A DNA stretch of 64,000 bases from Rostrohypoxylon terebratum. Lineage: Eukaryota; Ascomycota; Sordariomycetes; Xylariales; Hypoxylaceae. Position numbers and translations under genes: made by a program. Of this stretch, positions 36,484 through 47,478 are shown in pieces. The DNA is taken from NCBI GenBank assembly GCA_022497145.1, contig MU385914.1:1-64000 (forward strand), read 5' to 3'. The notes below the pieces were generated by a model. It made no database searches, was not told the DNA's origin, and worked only from the letters and a program-made list of their open reading frames with translations. Each line of letters begins with the position of its first letter. Positions within the stretch are counted from its first letter, which is position 1.

Positions 36484-37851
36484 ATGGACCATGTGCGATG
36501 CGCAGCTTTGCACAACTACCTCGTGCAATACGCCTGGGAATCCGAAGGCCGGGACCTAGCCGACCTACGCAGCAGCACCTTCTTCACCACCCACGGCGCC
36601 GCCGCCGAGGCACTCCGGCCCCGTCTCCACCCCTCCGTAGCATCCTTCCTCGACACCGCCATACTCCCTCCTGCCGACGGCGATCCCGCACCCACATTCT
36701 TCTGGGTCGACGGGCTCCCCGAGCCGGATTTCCTGTTCGCTGACCACCCCGCTGACTTGTACGATGAGCCGGAAGACAGCTTGCTGAGCTTGTACTTCCC
36801 CAACATCGGCCAAGGAGGGGAATTCGGCGGCGGCTTGTTCTACCACCAGGGTATCCACCGCGCGGCCATGTTCATGCACATGGACGACTACGACTTCGCG
36901 CTGCTCGTCGAAGCTCACCCGGAGCTCTGGTATCCCCTCGAGACCGTGCTCTCGAACTGGATTGAGCTGATCCGACTCGGCAAGGTCGTGGCCTCACCGA
37001 GAGACGAGCCAGCTCTATTCGGCGTCGAGAAGATCGGCCCATGGGAGTGGCGGCCCTACGGCGAAGCGCAGGTCCATTCGTGCGTGTACGCGTGGGATCG
37101 GTTGTGTGATGCCATCGAGTCGCGCCTTTCACCGCTGCACCCTCCGACCTGCGTAGCCGAACCCGAACCTGAACCACTAGTCGCTCCTTCCGTCCTAGAC
37201 GCGGCATCGGTACCCGATCCTTCCTTCACACACGCCTTCCTATCCCGCGCGCGCCGGCCCCGCTTCCGCTCCATCGCCCCAGGCCTCCTCCTCCCGCCCG
37301 CCGACGCGTCCGACTTCGCCGCGTCGCAGCCTTTCGCCCAACTACCGCGCAGTCCGCAAGCCGTCCCCCCAATCCTCCTCTTCCCCGCCGCGACTACTGC
37401 GCTCGCCGACTTGACCGGGTACCGAAGTCCCTTCCGCAACGACTTCTGCGCGAGATCTGCTGACGGCGCTCCCTCTCGTGTCCGTGCTGGCGTGTATAGC
37501 GAGTCGGTCGAGCGTAACGCCTACGACAACACCGAAGAAGGGTTCCGGCTTCTCTTACCGTATAACCTAGCAGGAGGTATCGGAGATGACGGGATCGGCG
37601 CGCGGAAGAGCGACGGGTCGTTCATCACACCCGGGACAGCAACCGAGCTATTCCAGCATGGGTACAAGTCTCTAGGCGGCGATTACTACCGCCCGCAACG
37701 GCTGGAGCGTCTGTTCGACCATTGGCGTAAGATGGTGGAGGACGGTGTTTGGTCTGTTGGGCCGGAAGGGGTAGAGGGGAGTATCGATACCTTTAGACAA
37801 GCTGGTACGGCGGCGCACTGGAGAGATTATGTCATTACGCCGACTTGGTAA
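36484..37851 (+). CDS. Conserved-looking hypothetical protein, 455 aa, single exon
   Basis: A single-exon frame. I chose the ATG at 36484 (MDHVRCAALHNYLVQYAWE); the frame is open 87 bp further up but starts there only with GTG. The protein is soluble and acidic at the N-terminus, with no signal peptide or membrane segment. Aromatic-rich blocks stand out: SLYFPNIGQGGEFGGG, FYHQGIHRAAMFMHMDDYDF, ELWYPLETVLSNWIELIR and KIGPWEWRPYGEAQVH. A Pro/Ala-rich, probably disordered middle (about 225-345) is followed by a second ordered part ending HWRDYVITPTW. Coding sequence is GC-rich with C-ending codons, unlike the AT-rich flanks. I do not recognise a family. Coding status is strong from length and codon bias; function is unknown. 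Confidence 0.78.
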   Translation: MDHVRCAALHNYLVQYAWESEGRDLADLRSSTFFTTHGAAAEALRPRLHPSVASFLDTAILPPADGDPAPTFFWVDGLPEPDFLFADHPADLYDEPEDSLLSLYFPNIGQGGEFGGGLFYHQGIHRAAMFMHMDDYDFALLVEAHPELWYPLETVLSNWIELIRLGKVVASPRDEPALFGVEKIGPWEWRPYGEAQVHSCVYAWDRLCDAIESRLSPLHPPTCVAEPEPEPLVAPSVLDAASVPDPSFTHAFLSRARRPRFRSIAPGLLLPPADASDFAASQPFAQLPRSPQAVPPILLFPAATTALADLTGYRSPFRNDFCARSADGAPSRVRAGVYSESVERNAYDNTEEGFRLLLPYNLAGGIGDDGIGARKSDGSFITPGTATELFQHGYKSLGGDYYRPQRLERLFDHWRKMVEDGVWSVGPEGVEGSIDTFRQAGTAAHWRDYVITPTW

Positions 37852-38690
37852 AAGAGGGCGGCATTCTTGCTTCGATCGTACCCTGTCCCGATACGCCACC
37901 AGTTTTGGGATTGCGACTCCTTGAACCGGTGCGTCGCAACGATGTTCTATGCAGGATCGCGAAAATATGGCCTGGCATTCCTCGAAGCCAGCGATGGTAG
38001 GTAGGGCTAATTAGTCCTCCGGACCTTCGCGACTTTTCCCCCAAAATTATCTATTTTCAGTAAGTTCGTGGTTCTTTTTTTTTTTTTTTAATTTATCTTT
38101 CTAGTTCTGAAAAAGTCAATTTCAACCCGTCCGTCCGTCCATCCATCCGTGTTGCTCTTTGACACAACCACTCCAAAGGCACCACTTCCGTTGCCTTTTT
38201 CTTTTCTTGGAAAAACCAACAAATTTACTAGGTAGGTACTTTCTCGCTGACCGATAGAATAGGATTCATAGCATCGACTATGTCATTTTCTGGGCAATAT
38301 CCTATCAACATCTTTCAACCACTAGTGCTATTGACGCCTAAGTAGCTGTCAAGAGCATCGATTTTCTTCATTGTACAGCTGTATTTATTTCATATATGCC
38401 TACCTAGAGATGCGTGATATAGCAGTTTTATATCATATCTGTTAGGTAGATGCCGAAGCCTCGATTTTATATAATCACCTACTTGAGAAGCTAATTATTC
38501 CAATAATTTTCTCCCGTTCTCGGTCCCATCCACATACCACGCAAAACCTAACTGTGGAGCCTTAGCCCCTATCCCGCATCCACTTCACGTCCACCACCAC
38601 GCCCACAACCCCATCCGTACCATAACGCGCGCAAAAAGGGAACTTCCAACGCAAAAACACAACAACAAAGGCCACGAGAGCAAAAAGAAG
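37852..38690. other. Intergenic, no gene seen
   Basis: This contains a poly-T tract (about 38076-38089), a (CCGT/CCAT)n pyrimidine-rich stretch near 38130-38150, and a C/A-rich section before the tRNA. Confidence 0.5.
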
Positions 38691-38781
38691 GGCTTGGCCG
38701 GGGATTGAACCCGGGACCTCGCGCAAGCATTGCTGTAGGGTTTTTCCCTAAGCGCGAATCATACCACTAGACCACCAAGCC
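38691..38781 (-). tRNA. tRNA-Pro(AGG) with 20-nt intron
   Basis: On the minus strand the acceptor stem GGCTTGG/CCAAGCC is perfect. The A-box TGGTCTAGTGG and B-box GGTTCAATCCC are present, and the D-arm sequence matches the eukaryotic tRNA-Pro type. The anticodon stem CGCGC/GCGCG closes a loop TT-AGG-G..T, so the anticodon is AGG. About 20 nt between G37 and position 38 form an intron, at the canonical site. Within the precursor AGGG can pair with CCCT across five A residues, a usual intron-anticodon hairpin. The variable loop is short (class I), which excludes tRNA-Leu. A TTTTT terminator follows within about 10 nt. Confidence 0.93.
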
Positions 38782-40188
38782 CTAGCCAATCCATTGACAC
38801 CTGGGTAGAATCTTGGACGGATGGTTGTTAGGAGGGCGACTTATTGGGATATATGTGCTCAGATTCGTATCCACACTGTTTGTGGGCGACCCAATAGGCT
38901 TATTTGCCTATGGAATAGACTGGATCCTCAGTCTCTGGGTGGTCTCTGCGACTTGGTGGTTGAGATGTTGAAGTTTGGGAAGTTGTTTCGCAAGCGATGA
39001 TGATTTGCTTAAGAGAATATTTGTCGGCGACGATACAAGCACATATGTCATTGCTAAGGTAATCTCCCAAGACATATATGTCCTATGTACTACCTAGGGT
39101 AAACATCATCGAAACAGAACTATAAATAATGCATAGAGAATGTAATCAAATCGAAGGTATGAAATACGCGTTGATTTTTTCACGTGCAAGAGGTTTCATG
39201 AAGCACTAACACGTCTGATACACGTTCGCCAAACGATCATCTCATAATCATCATCTCTATATACTCTACCTAGGTACCCATATGCCTAAACTCGCCAACC
39301 TCAGTCTACAAAATATCGTCTATCACGTCAGATGTATTGCTCTAGCACCGGTACCAGAACGCGTCACCGAGGAAGCCGCCTCACATCAATCTCTATAACA
39401 CAAACATATCTCACAGCAGACACGACAAGATGATGAAGTAACTTCAATGCATTTCTCTCTTCACCTCTTACTACTCAATTCCTACATCCCCTCTTCTCTC
39501 TCCACCACCACCGTCTATACACACAAACACATAGTCCGCTCCCCCGTACACGACCGCAACCGCGATCGTAACCGAAAGAAGCCAGCCGACCGCCAAACCC
39601 GGACCCATACCCCCTTGCCCCAGAACCCCTCTCCCAAGCACAAACACACATTAAACACAAAAAATTCAAAAGGAAGATGGAAAAAGGACAAGACGCCGAT
39701 TTGGAAATGCATCGTTTCCCGCCCAGGTATCAAAAACGCGTGACTCGACACGCGCGATTCGATACGCGCTCCGTGATAGACAGACAAAAAAAAAAGCGCG
39801 ACAAGAACCCAGAAAAAGCTTAGCAAGATGTATGTATGTATGTATTCATAATCGTCATTGCCATGAGTGTCCCCGCGCGATGATATGATGATAATGATGA
39901 TGATGAGTAAGACAGCAAAAGAGACTTTGACAAAAAGGAAACGCGATTGTTGTTGAGACTATGTAAGGCCTCTCTGCTCTTCTCGCGAAGGCCGTGATGC
40001 GATAGTTACTAATTTTATAGGATATATATGTAGATAAAGATGAGACGTCAATTATAGATGTTGGAGTCGCATAGTCGTTATTCTGGTTCAGTTGATGATT
40101 AGGTAATTAGGTGCGAACCCCCTTCTTTCGATACATGCCAGAAAGCATTAGAGGTAGGAGAGCTGATGAGCTCTCTCATAAACCCTCT
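38782..40188. other. Intergenic, no gene seen
   Basis: This contains one TACCTAGGTA copy (39267-39276), a CA/CT-rich section around 39460-39660 that opens spurious frames on both strands, and (TGTA)n near 39831-39843. The right end is the Med12 3' UTR. Confidence 0.5.
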
Positions 40189-43100
40189 TTACTTGATCTT
40201 CCGGGCGTCGAATAGCGTCAAGCTCAAGCTTGTATCGTTCTCTCCTACATTAGGGGTAGGCTCGTTGAGGATTTCCCACCTCCTGAAGAGGAAAGGCGTT
40301 AATCTTTCGGGTATCATGCTCATGCCCATCGCCATCGCCCTTCTCTCTTGAATTCCGGTCGGCTGCTTGTCGCGATGAGCCAACATGAAATCTTCAGCTG
40401 GGTTTGGAGCATAGCTAAATAAATATTTCAGTCTCGGGTCGGCGGTAGTATCTTTCACGGCCCGCACGCATAGCAGGCGCGCCTCTTCGGATAAGCTATC
40501 AACGAGCGCGAGTGCAATATCGAAAGCCCGTTGTCCTAGGTTTGACGACGGATGATTGTCAAGTTCTTGAACCAGGCCAGCGAGAACGATCAAAGCACGG
40601 CCGCGGGCTTCGCCTCCAGCTAGAGGTAATTTAGACGCGTCTACAGCGCTTGCGGATGGAGAGGTGTATAAAGTCAGGTAAGAGAATAGCAGAGGAAGCC
40701 AATGTGAAAGTACAGCACTTCTCAATGAGGCATATTCGTTGGCCCGAGAGGCTAGAATATCCCACAGATCGGCAAGCTTATCCACCAAAGCACTAGAGAG
40801 CGGTGATACCCTTGATCCCGATCCTCCCCGGAAAATTGAATCGATCACCGTTAGCAAATTCTCTGCCATATGAATATCCTTGTGACGTAGTGTCTCGTCC
40901 GGAGGATTCTTGAGAGACGGAATTATATCGAGAAAACGAGACTCGGCTCGGTTTCTCATGTGTTGCGTAATATCGGGGGTTAGAGAAGGTAGCATGCCGG
41001 TCCACATGATGTTGTTGGCGTCGATTGCATTGTCAAGAGCTTTTGACAGCAGCTCGAACTGCGAGTGAACTCTCTCGGATGCCTCCGGACCACTGGACTC
41101 GTCGAGTGCAAGGTTTAATGAAAGCTTGACCTGACAGAAAGGCAAGGTAAATTCGTTCGCCAGCTCCAGCACCTGTTCAAATGATTTCTGTCCACCGCCG
41201 CCATGAGGAACCAGTAATTTTGTAGTCCACCTCTCGATAAGCGCGGCTAGTTTCGGTTCGGGGCTTTTGAGCGAAACCACTCGGCTGGCAGCGCTCGGAT
41301 CAACTAGGACTAGATCTCTGAAGAGCTCGAGAAGGCGATCCTTAGTCTGCTCATCTTCAAGCGGTTGCTCGATCAGTGCTTGTTGATTGCGAGATTCTGA
41401 ATATTCTGCTAGTGCGTCGCGGATTAGGGGCATCAATTCCTTCGCATGGTCGCGTCTGGCGCGATCTTGGATAATGCGAAAGCGATAGCAGTCTTCTGAT
41501 GTCATAATTGGGCTCGGGCTAAATGGCGTCATCAACATCTGCAATATTTCTTGCATATAAATGGAAGCATATCCTGTTGTCCTCGGAACCTGTGTGGCTT
41601 GAACACGTGATCTGGTGGCGGTCGAGAACAAGATGGGAAGAGATAGACAGCCTGAGCTGAAAAGAGGCGGAAATAGCTCAGAAATGGGTCTTCGATTCGG
41701 TAGCCGGCGAATGTGTTGCACCCAATCCCTCATAAGTTCTCCGAAATGGTGGATATCGAATACGCGTAGCCTCATGAGTAGGATGCAACAAAGTCGTTGA
41801 CGTTCGTCCTTTTTACCCCAGTAAGTTTGCAATCTCTTAGCGATTGCATAGAATAGGTGTTCCATCGTTCGCTTATCCGCGCTTGAGTAAGTGGCGAGTT
41901 TCTCTATCTGTTCGCTTAATTCTGTTTCGACATCTTGGAGCTGTGTAGCCATATTATCAGACAGCGGGGATGAAGCGTCAGCGGCACTACTACGGTCTAA
42001 CCGGACTAGGTCATTCTGTAATTGCGCCGACACGTCCTCCAAGCCTAGACCAGTCAAACGTGATGCCAAGTCGGCAAGAGAAGCAAGCAGTGGCCGGGCA
42101 CCTACACCCTGTTGCTCTAAGGTCACCTTCAGTCGATCGTATAGAAGCTGGAAGAGGGGCTTAGCAGCTCCGGTCGCCGTGAATACTGGCAAATGGAGAT
42201 TAACCGTGTCAGTACAACAAGCGAGAAGCTCCGTGCTAGAACATGGCGCAGACATCTTCAGGACATTCTCCAGCATAGTAAAATCCTCGGCAGATTCGAG
42301 TAGCGTCCGAATCGTCTCGAACATCGTTTTAGGTAACTCCATGCCCCCCTTTCCCGACTGCAGATTTTGGGCAAACCCGCCGACAAAATCGTTGCTAAGC
42401 CACGAAGAGATGGTCGTCTTGAGAGAACGGCTACTCAACTCGAGTCGTCTTGATAGCTTCTTAAGGCTCATAGGTTTTTGCGCTGGGATATCGTCTGGTC
42501 CTAAAGGAATGGAAAGCGTGCCCTTAACACAACTTATTGCCATTGCAATATCCTGGGCCTCATCCTCTACCGAAAAACGTGCCCTTCGCAACAAGGTTGC
42601 CCTCAAATTCCTCATAGATTCGTTGAGAGAGTGGATAGGAATCTCGACGAGAAGTCTAGTAATGCATGGTCCATCTGGAGCTGTTTGGCTAGCATCCAAG
42701 AGACCACCACGAGCTATGAGCCATTGGATATATTGTGGAATTAAAAAGTGACCGGATCGAGCCAGCTCCGACACAAGGTGGTAGACGAGGTGTTTTCGAG
42801 CAGTTTCTTGTAGTGGGTCGGCGTCTAAAAATTCTAGGACGGTTCTCGTAATATCGATATCGAACTCCGTCGATGAACGAAGCAGTGTCGCCGCAATGTA
42901 CACCTTAGCGACCCCAGGTCGATACAACGAAGTGCACCACTCTAAGATAGTCCTCACTATTGAAGGCTTGTTTTCACTCGTTTTCCACAATTGTCTAGTG
43001 ATCGCATCGTCGTGGGGCGTTCGGTATATGCTGTCGAGTAGCTGTACCACTATGCTTCGAAGAGCCGGTTGCGATTTGGCATTGGAGCTCGTTAAATAGT

Positions 43101-44885
43101 CATTACGTAGGTCGATTGCCTTAAGAGCTCTCGATCTAGATTCGTTGTTATTCGCACCGGAGATCTCGGCTAAGCAGTCGCGATATTTTAACCAGGTTGC
43201 GGGGCATATAAAATTTTCGGGGCTAGTTATCAGTAGAGACTCTACTAAAGCTTGTAAGCGAGTAGCAAGAGGAAGTAATATGTCACGGTCAGGGTGGTAA
43301 TATATCTGTTTACATGGTTAGGTGGCTAGAAAAGTTGACATCATTACTGAGGGGACTTACAGAGGAGTGATGGGAGAGAATAGCGTTAACTAATCGCCGA
43401 CCATGTCTCCTTAGTTTCAGAATATCTTTCCAGTATATGTGAATAATTAAGAGCCACAATGGTAGTTTAGCATGATTGCTATTTTCCAGGCCAGATACTA
43501 GCCAGTCCATGTAGTGATCGCGGTCCAAAAGGTGCTCGGCGTAAAGGTGTGTGGCGAGGCGGATGCTATAGTTAACCAGTTAGCAGAAGAACGTTTGAAC
43601 CGTTTTGATCTTTTGGAACGGCATGGGGAAGCAACATTGCTTACGCATATGTGACCTTCGTCTTCCATTCGCTCTCATGAAATGCGTTGGTAACGGACTC
43701 GACGAATTGCTCGACAAAGACGGTCCAATCCCTAATCCACTTGGCTTCTCCGCCCATGACGAAGGTGCCATTCACCCCTTTCCTCTTGAAAGCGCGAATT
43801 TCATTGGCACCGACGCACTTCGCAAGCCAGACGGCACGGTCGGTGGGAACATTCTTGTTCAAGCATTGCTCGAGCAAGACTTTCCCGCGGATACCGTGAG
43901 GTATAGTTCGACTGAGACGCCGAAGGGATATAGCAGGATTAGCGAGGTCCTTGAGCCAAATCTCTCGTTTCGTATCGGTTAAGGTAACACGAGGCGGGGG
44001 TTTAAATGTCGAAGCCGACGTAATCTGACCACTATGCCGCCTTTGATTTAGTATAGTTGTAAATAATGATGATAATGTGTGGAGGCCATTCTTATGTTTC
44101 ATGGCGGGAAACAACGGGGTCTTAGCAGATGCGGGTTCCTGAGTAGACTGCGCCGGTGCCTTGTCAAAGTACCCATGCCTGATGATGCTGTCCGTAAATT
44201 GGTCTTCGGGATGTTGTCCATTCCAAGGATAAAAATCAGCGAATCCTACGCATAGGTCAGTAGACGCACGAGCGGTATCCTTGGTTCTTGTTTTACCGGC
44301 GGGCTCTGGCTTGCCCATATTCGGGTAGCGAGGAGCGATCGATGGCGTCTCGAGGACGAACGGTTTTGGACGAGCATCCTTCTTAGGAGGCGTACTGGTC
44401 GTCGTCGTAGTCGACGGTTCAGGGCGCTTAGCAGGCACCACCAGTCGGGTTCGAAGAGGAGGCATGGGCAGCGGAACTGAGTCATCGTCGGCAGTCTGAC
44501 ACCTCGACGTACGCGGAGTCATATCGCCGGCGTCGGAAACATCGTTCATAGACATCACTCGCGACGGAGTGAAGACTTTGTTGGCGGATAAAGCATCCAA
44601 ATTTTGCGGGGATTCGCTGAAGCCGGGATGTTCGATGCCATCGTTGGCGAGCTCGAGTTTGAGCCTAGACCCTCCCCTCCTAGGAAGGGTATTATACCGA
44701 TTCTGTGCAACATCGCCAAGGTCGGAAGCTTGTTCGCTGAAGGTATCCGACTTTCGTATTGGTGATTGGGGTAGGTATTGTTGTGAGAGGGTTCGTTGGT
44801 GGGTAGGGGATTGCGACAACCCCGAACCGCTTAAAGTTCGCTGAGGCTGTCGCTGAGGGACGGCCATGGGGGGCCTAGAGGTCAT
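40189..44885 (-). CDS. MED12: Mediator complex subunit 12 (Med12/Srb8)
   Basis: Exons are 44885-43645, 43565-43361 and 43305-40189, giving 1,520 aa. Introns of 79 bp (GTAAGC..ATAG) and 55 bp (GTAAGT..ACAG) keep frame. Residues 1 to about 200 are Ser/Pro-rich and disordered. The Med12 signature region follows: GFADFYPWNGQHPEDQ, then RVTLTDTKREIWLKDLANP, LRRLSRTIPHGIRGKVLLEQ, and VPTDRAVWLAKCVGANEIR. The remainder is helical (HEAT-like), typical of the long fungal protein. Med12 activates the Cdk8-cyclin C kinase and anchors the repressive kinase module to Mediator in the nucleus. The start is the first in-frame ATG (MTSRPPMAV). The family assignment is firm. Confidence 0.95.
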
Positions 44886-45161
44886 CGCGGGCGAGCGATT
44901 TGTTGATGCGCCATGTCTTCATGAAGTCGGATTGTTTGTGTTTGTTGTCGAGGTAGTCGGGAGGTGTTTCAACGAGGAAGCGAATTCGAGTCCAGGGATG
45001 GGATGCGATTCCGCGAGGCTAAAAAACGCAACGTGAAATTACCTTGGTTCGAACTCGAAAGAGAGAAAAGCAACAGCGAAGGAATCGAAGCGAATGCAAG
45101 CTAAATCGGATGAAGAGCAAATCTAAAGTAGATTTTTGGAGTATAGTGAAAAATTGGCATG

Positions 45162-45232
45162 TGCGTATATGTGAGTATGTGAGTAAGTATGTAGGTATGT
45201 AGGTATGTAGTAGGTATGTAGTATGTAATATG
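45162..45232. repeat. GTATGTAG-type degenerate microsatellite
   Basis: These are imperfect tandem copies of TATGTAGG / TATGTGAG words in non-coding sequence. Confidence 0.7.
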
Positions 45233-47451
45233 GTAATGTGATAGATATGTAGGGTAAGTAGCACTGTGTATGATGTGTGATGTGGTAAGATGGTTGATGG
45301 CTAGCTAAAAAAAGAGCCCTGAAGGTGTTTCTATGATTACACACACACACTTTCCGCCTCACGCTCACGCCTTACATGGGCACATCCGCTGCGGCGAATA
45401 CGGTGGTAGCGGCAAAAAGGCGATCGGGGTTGCGGTTGCGGTAGTGTAATAGTATGGAGGTAATGTGCGTAGTGCAGTGCATAAGACCATAGGCAGTGAG
45501 ACCAGTAAGAGCCTACTAGGAAGTAGCTAGGAAGAGCCCACTAGGTAACTTTCCAAGTTGCTAGGTTAGTCCTCGTTAAACCTAGTCGAGACCCGGAAAC
45601 TGCCAGGACTATTATCGAATTAGCACTGGAAGTGGCCAGTAAGCCCATTAGGTACCTAGGTATGTACATACTACTACATAGTAGAACCACTAGAACCAAC
45701 CTTGAACGGAGCCAATGGATCCAAATGGACTGTATGGGGCCATTGGAGTGCTGGAATTGACCGCATTCTGGGTCGCTCTTGGGGTCTGGCTTTTTGGGGG
45801 GTGGCCCTCAAGCACCTCAAGCACCAGTTATCCCACGGTGATCAGGGTGATCTAGGCAAGGGTACTGGGTGAGTGCTGTAATGTAGAGTGTAGGTAGAGT
45901 GTAGCAGTCTGGCAGTGTAGCAGCAAGCAAGGTTGGGTTCTTTTCTGCTTCTGGTTTGGCATGATCTGCACGATTTGGGTGGGATCGGAACCGCGGGAAA
46001 ATATGCGAACTGACACCATTGCACCTCCCTACCTGTAATCTGTCTATTACGTACCACCCTCGTACTCCCCTTGGCATATCAAGTACCCTAGCCTATTGTT
46101 TGCCTGCTTGGAATGCGGGAGGAGGCATAATTCATAACTTTCGTTTTATCCATCTCTACCTTGAGACACAGTCACAGTCCGTGATACGTGACACAGTAAT
46201 AGTGTAGATTTGCTAGATGGAGTGGATCCCCGACCACATTGGAAAAAGACAAAAGCCAGATGTATTCGGGTACCTAGCCTATCCGAACATGACAACATTT
46301 TTTTTGAAGAGAAAACGAGAAATATTCATTCTTGCATTTTTTTGGGACAATTTTGAACAATTAATACATAAAACATACATATAACCGACACTTGGCAGAC
46401 AACTCAAGTGAGTCTATCCTATATTCAGCTTGGATCAATAATCAAACATGGTCTCAACAGCATTTAACGGTCATCGCTTATCACCTATGGATCAACATTG
46501 AAGATTTGTTAGAGCGTCCAACGAGCACGTTGGACGCCTCCCGAGTCCGTTAATCCTTCATAGGACCTAATAATCCATAACGATCCCCAATACTAGGTAT
46601 GTAAGCTAATAGGAACCTGGCCTCACTCAGGCTGCAAGGCACTGCTGTCGTAGGTCTTAAGGTGAGGTGTGCAGGCAGGTATGTTGGTATGTTACTGCGG
46701 CTATCGTGGAATTGGAATTCAGGTTACACGTACAGTAATCAATCAAGGGCCTCCGAGTTTCAGCTGAAGGTCCTCGGCTTCCTTCTACGCCGCAGCGATG
46801 CAAGCCTCTAAACTCCTAGGCTCCTAAACTAGACTGCCAACTAAGATACGGTCCTCTTTCGGGGCTTCGGCGGCTGAACCCGCAAGTAGTTTAAGTCCGT
46901 TCGGTAATCTTGACAAAAACAGATCATGTAAGATGGGAAGATGAGAAACATGAAAACGAAGGCTTACGCAACCAACCCAATTGGCGGATTACATATCGCG
47001 GGATATCTACTCGCCTGCTTTAACTGGAACTCGGAACTTGGAACTTGGAACTTTTACGATATCCGGAGTTAAAGAAAAAAGGACATTAAAACGATAAACA
47101 CATTATTAAATGACTTAAACGACTCGGGAAACAGCGAAGTCAGGAAGGGGCGAAACCGAGGCCCTGGACAACCTAAGCTGCTAGGTAATCTTCTAAGTTC
47201 ACCGGACTGACCGGGCCAGACCAGAGATCCTTTCTCTTGGTAAATATAGTTTGCCTAAAACGTATTAAGGCTAGCAGGTCACAGGTTCATAACTCGAGGT
47301 CTCGCCAAACAAGAATCGGTAATCGCTAATCAGTACCAAACAATCATCACCTGAATCATACCGTGGCCCGTGGGACCTAGTGTACCTAGACTGAGGTCAT
47401 ATCGTAAATTCGTAATTGCTACCTAGAGGCTAGCTTTACCTACTGCGGTAT

Positions 47452-47478
47452 GTCTCCCAAGTCTCCCAAGTCTCCCAA
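47452..47478 (+). repeat. 9-bp tandem repeat, three copies
   Basis: Three copies of GTCTCCCAA stand in a row in non-coding sequence. Confidence 0.8.

Noticed and set aside
36565..37439. Minus-strand frames of 96-127 codons opposite the 455-aa gene
   Set aside because: They are a GC-rich mirror effect; the plus-strand frame is longer and has coherent composition.
41891..42751. 286-codon plus-strand frame
   Set aside because: It is antisense to the confident Med12 coding exon, with no family resemblance.
45162..45232. Regular GTATGTAG repeats considered as a CRISPR-like or satellite array
   Set aside because: The units are short and imperfect without unique spacers, so this is a degenerate microsatellite in a eukaryotic genome.
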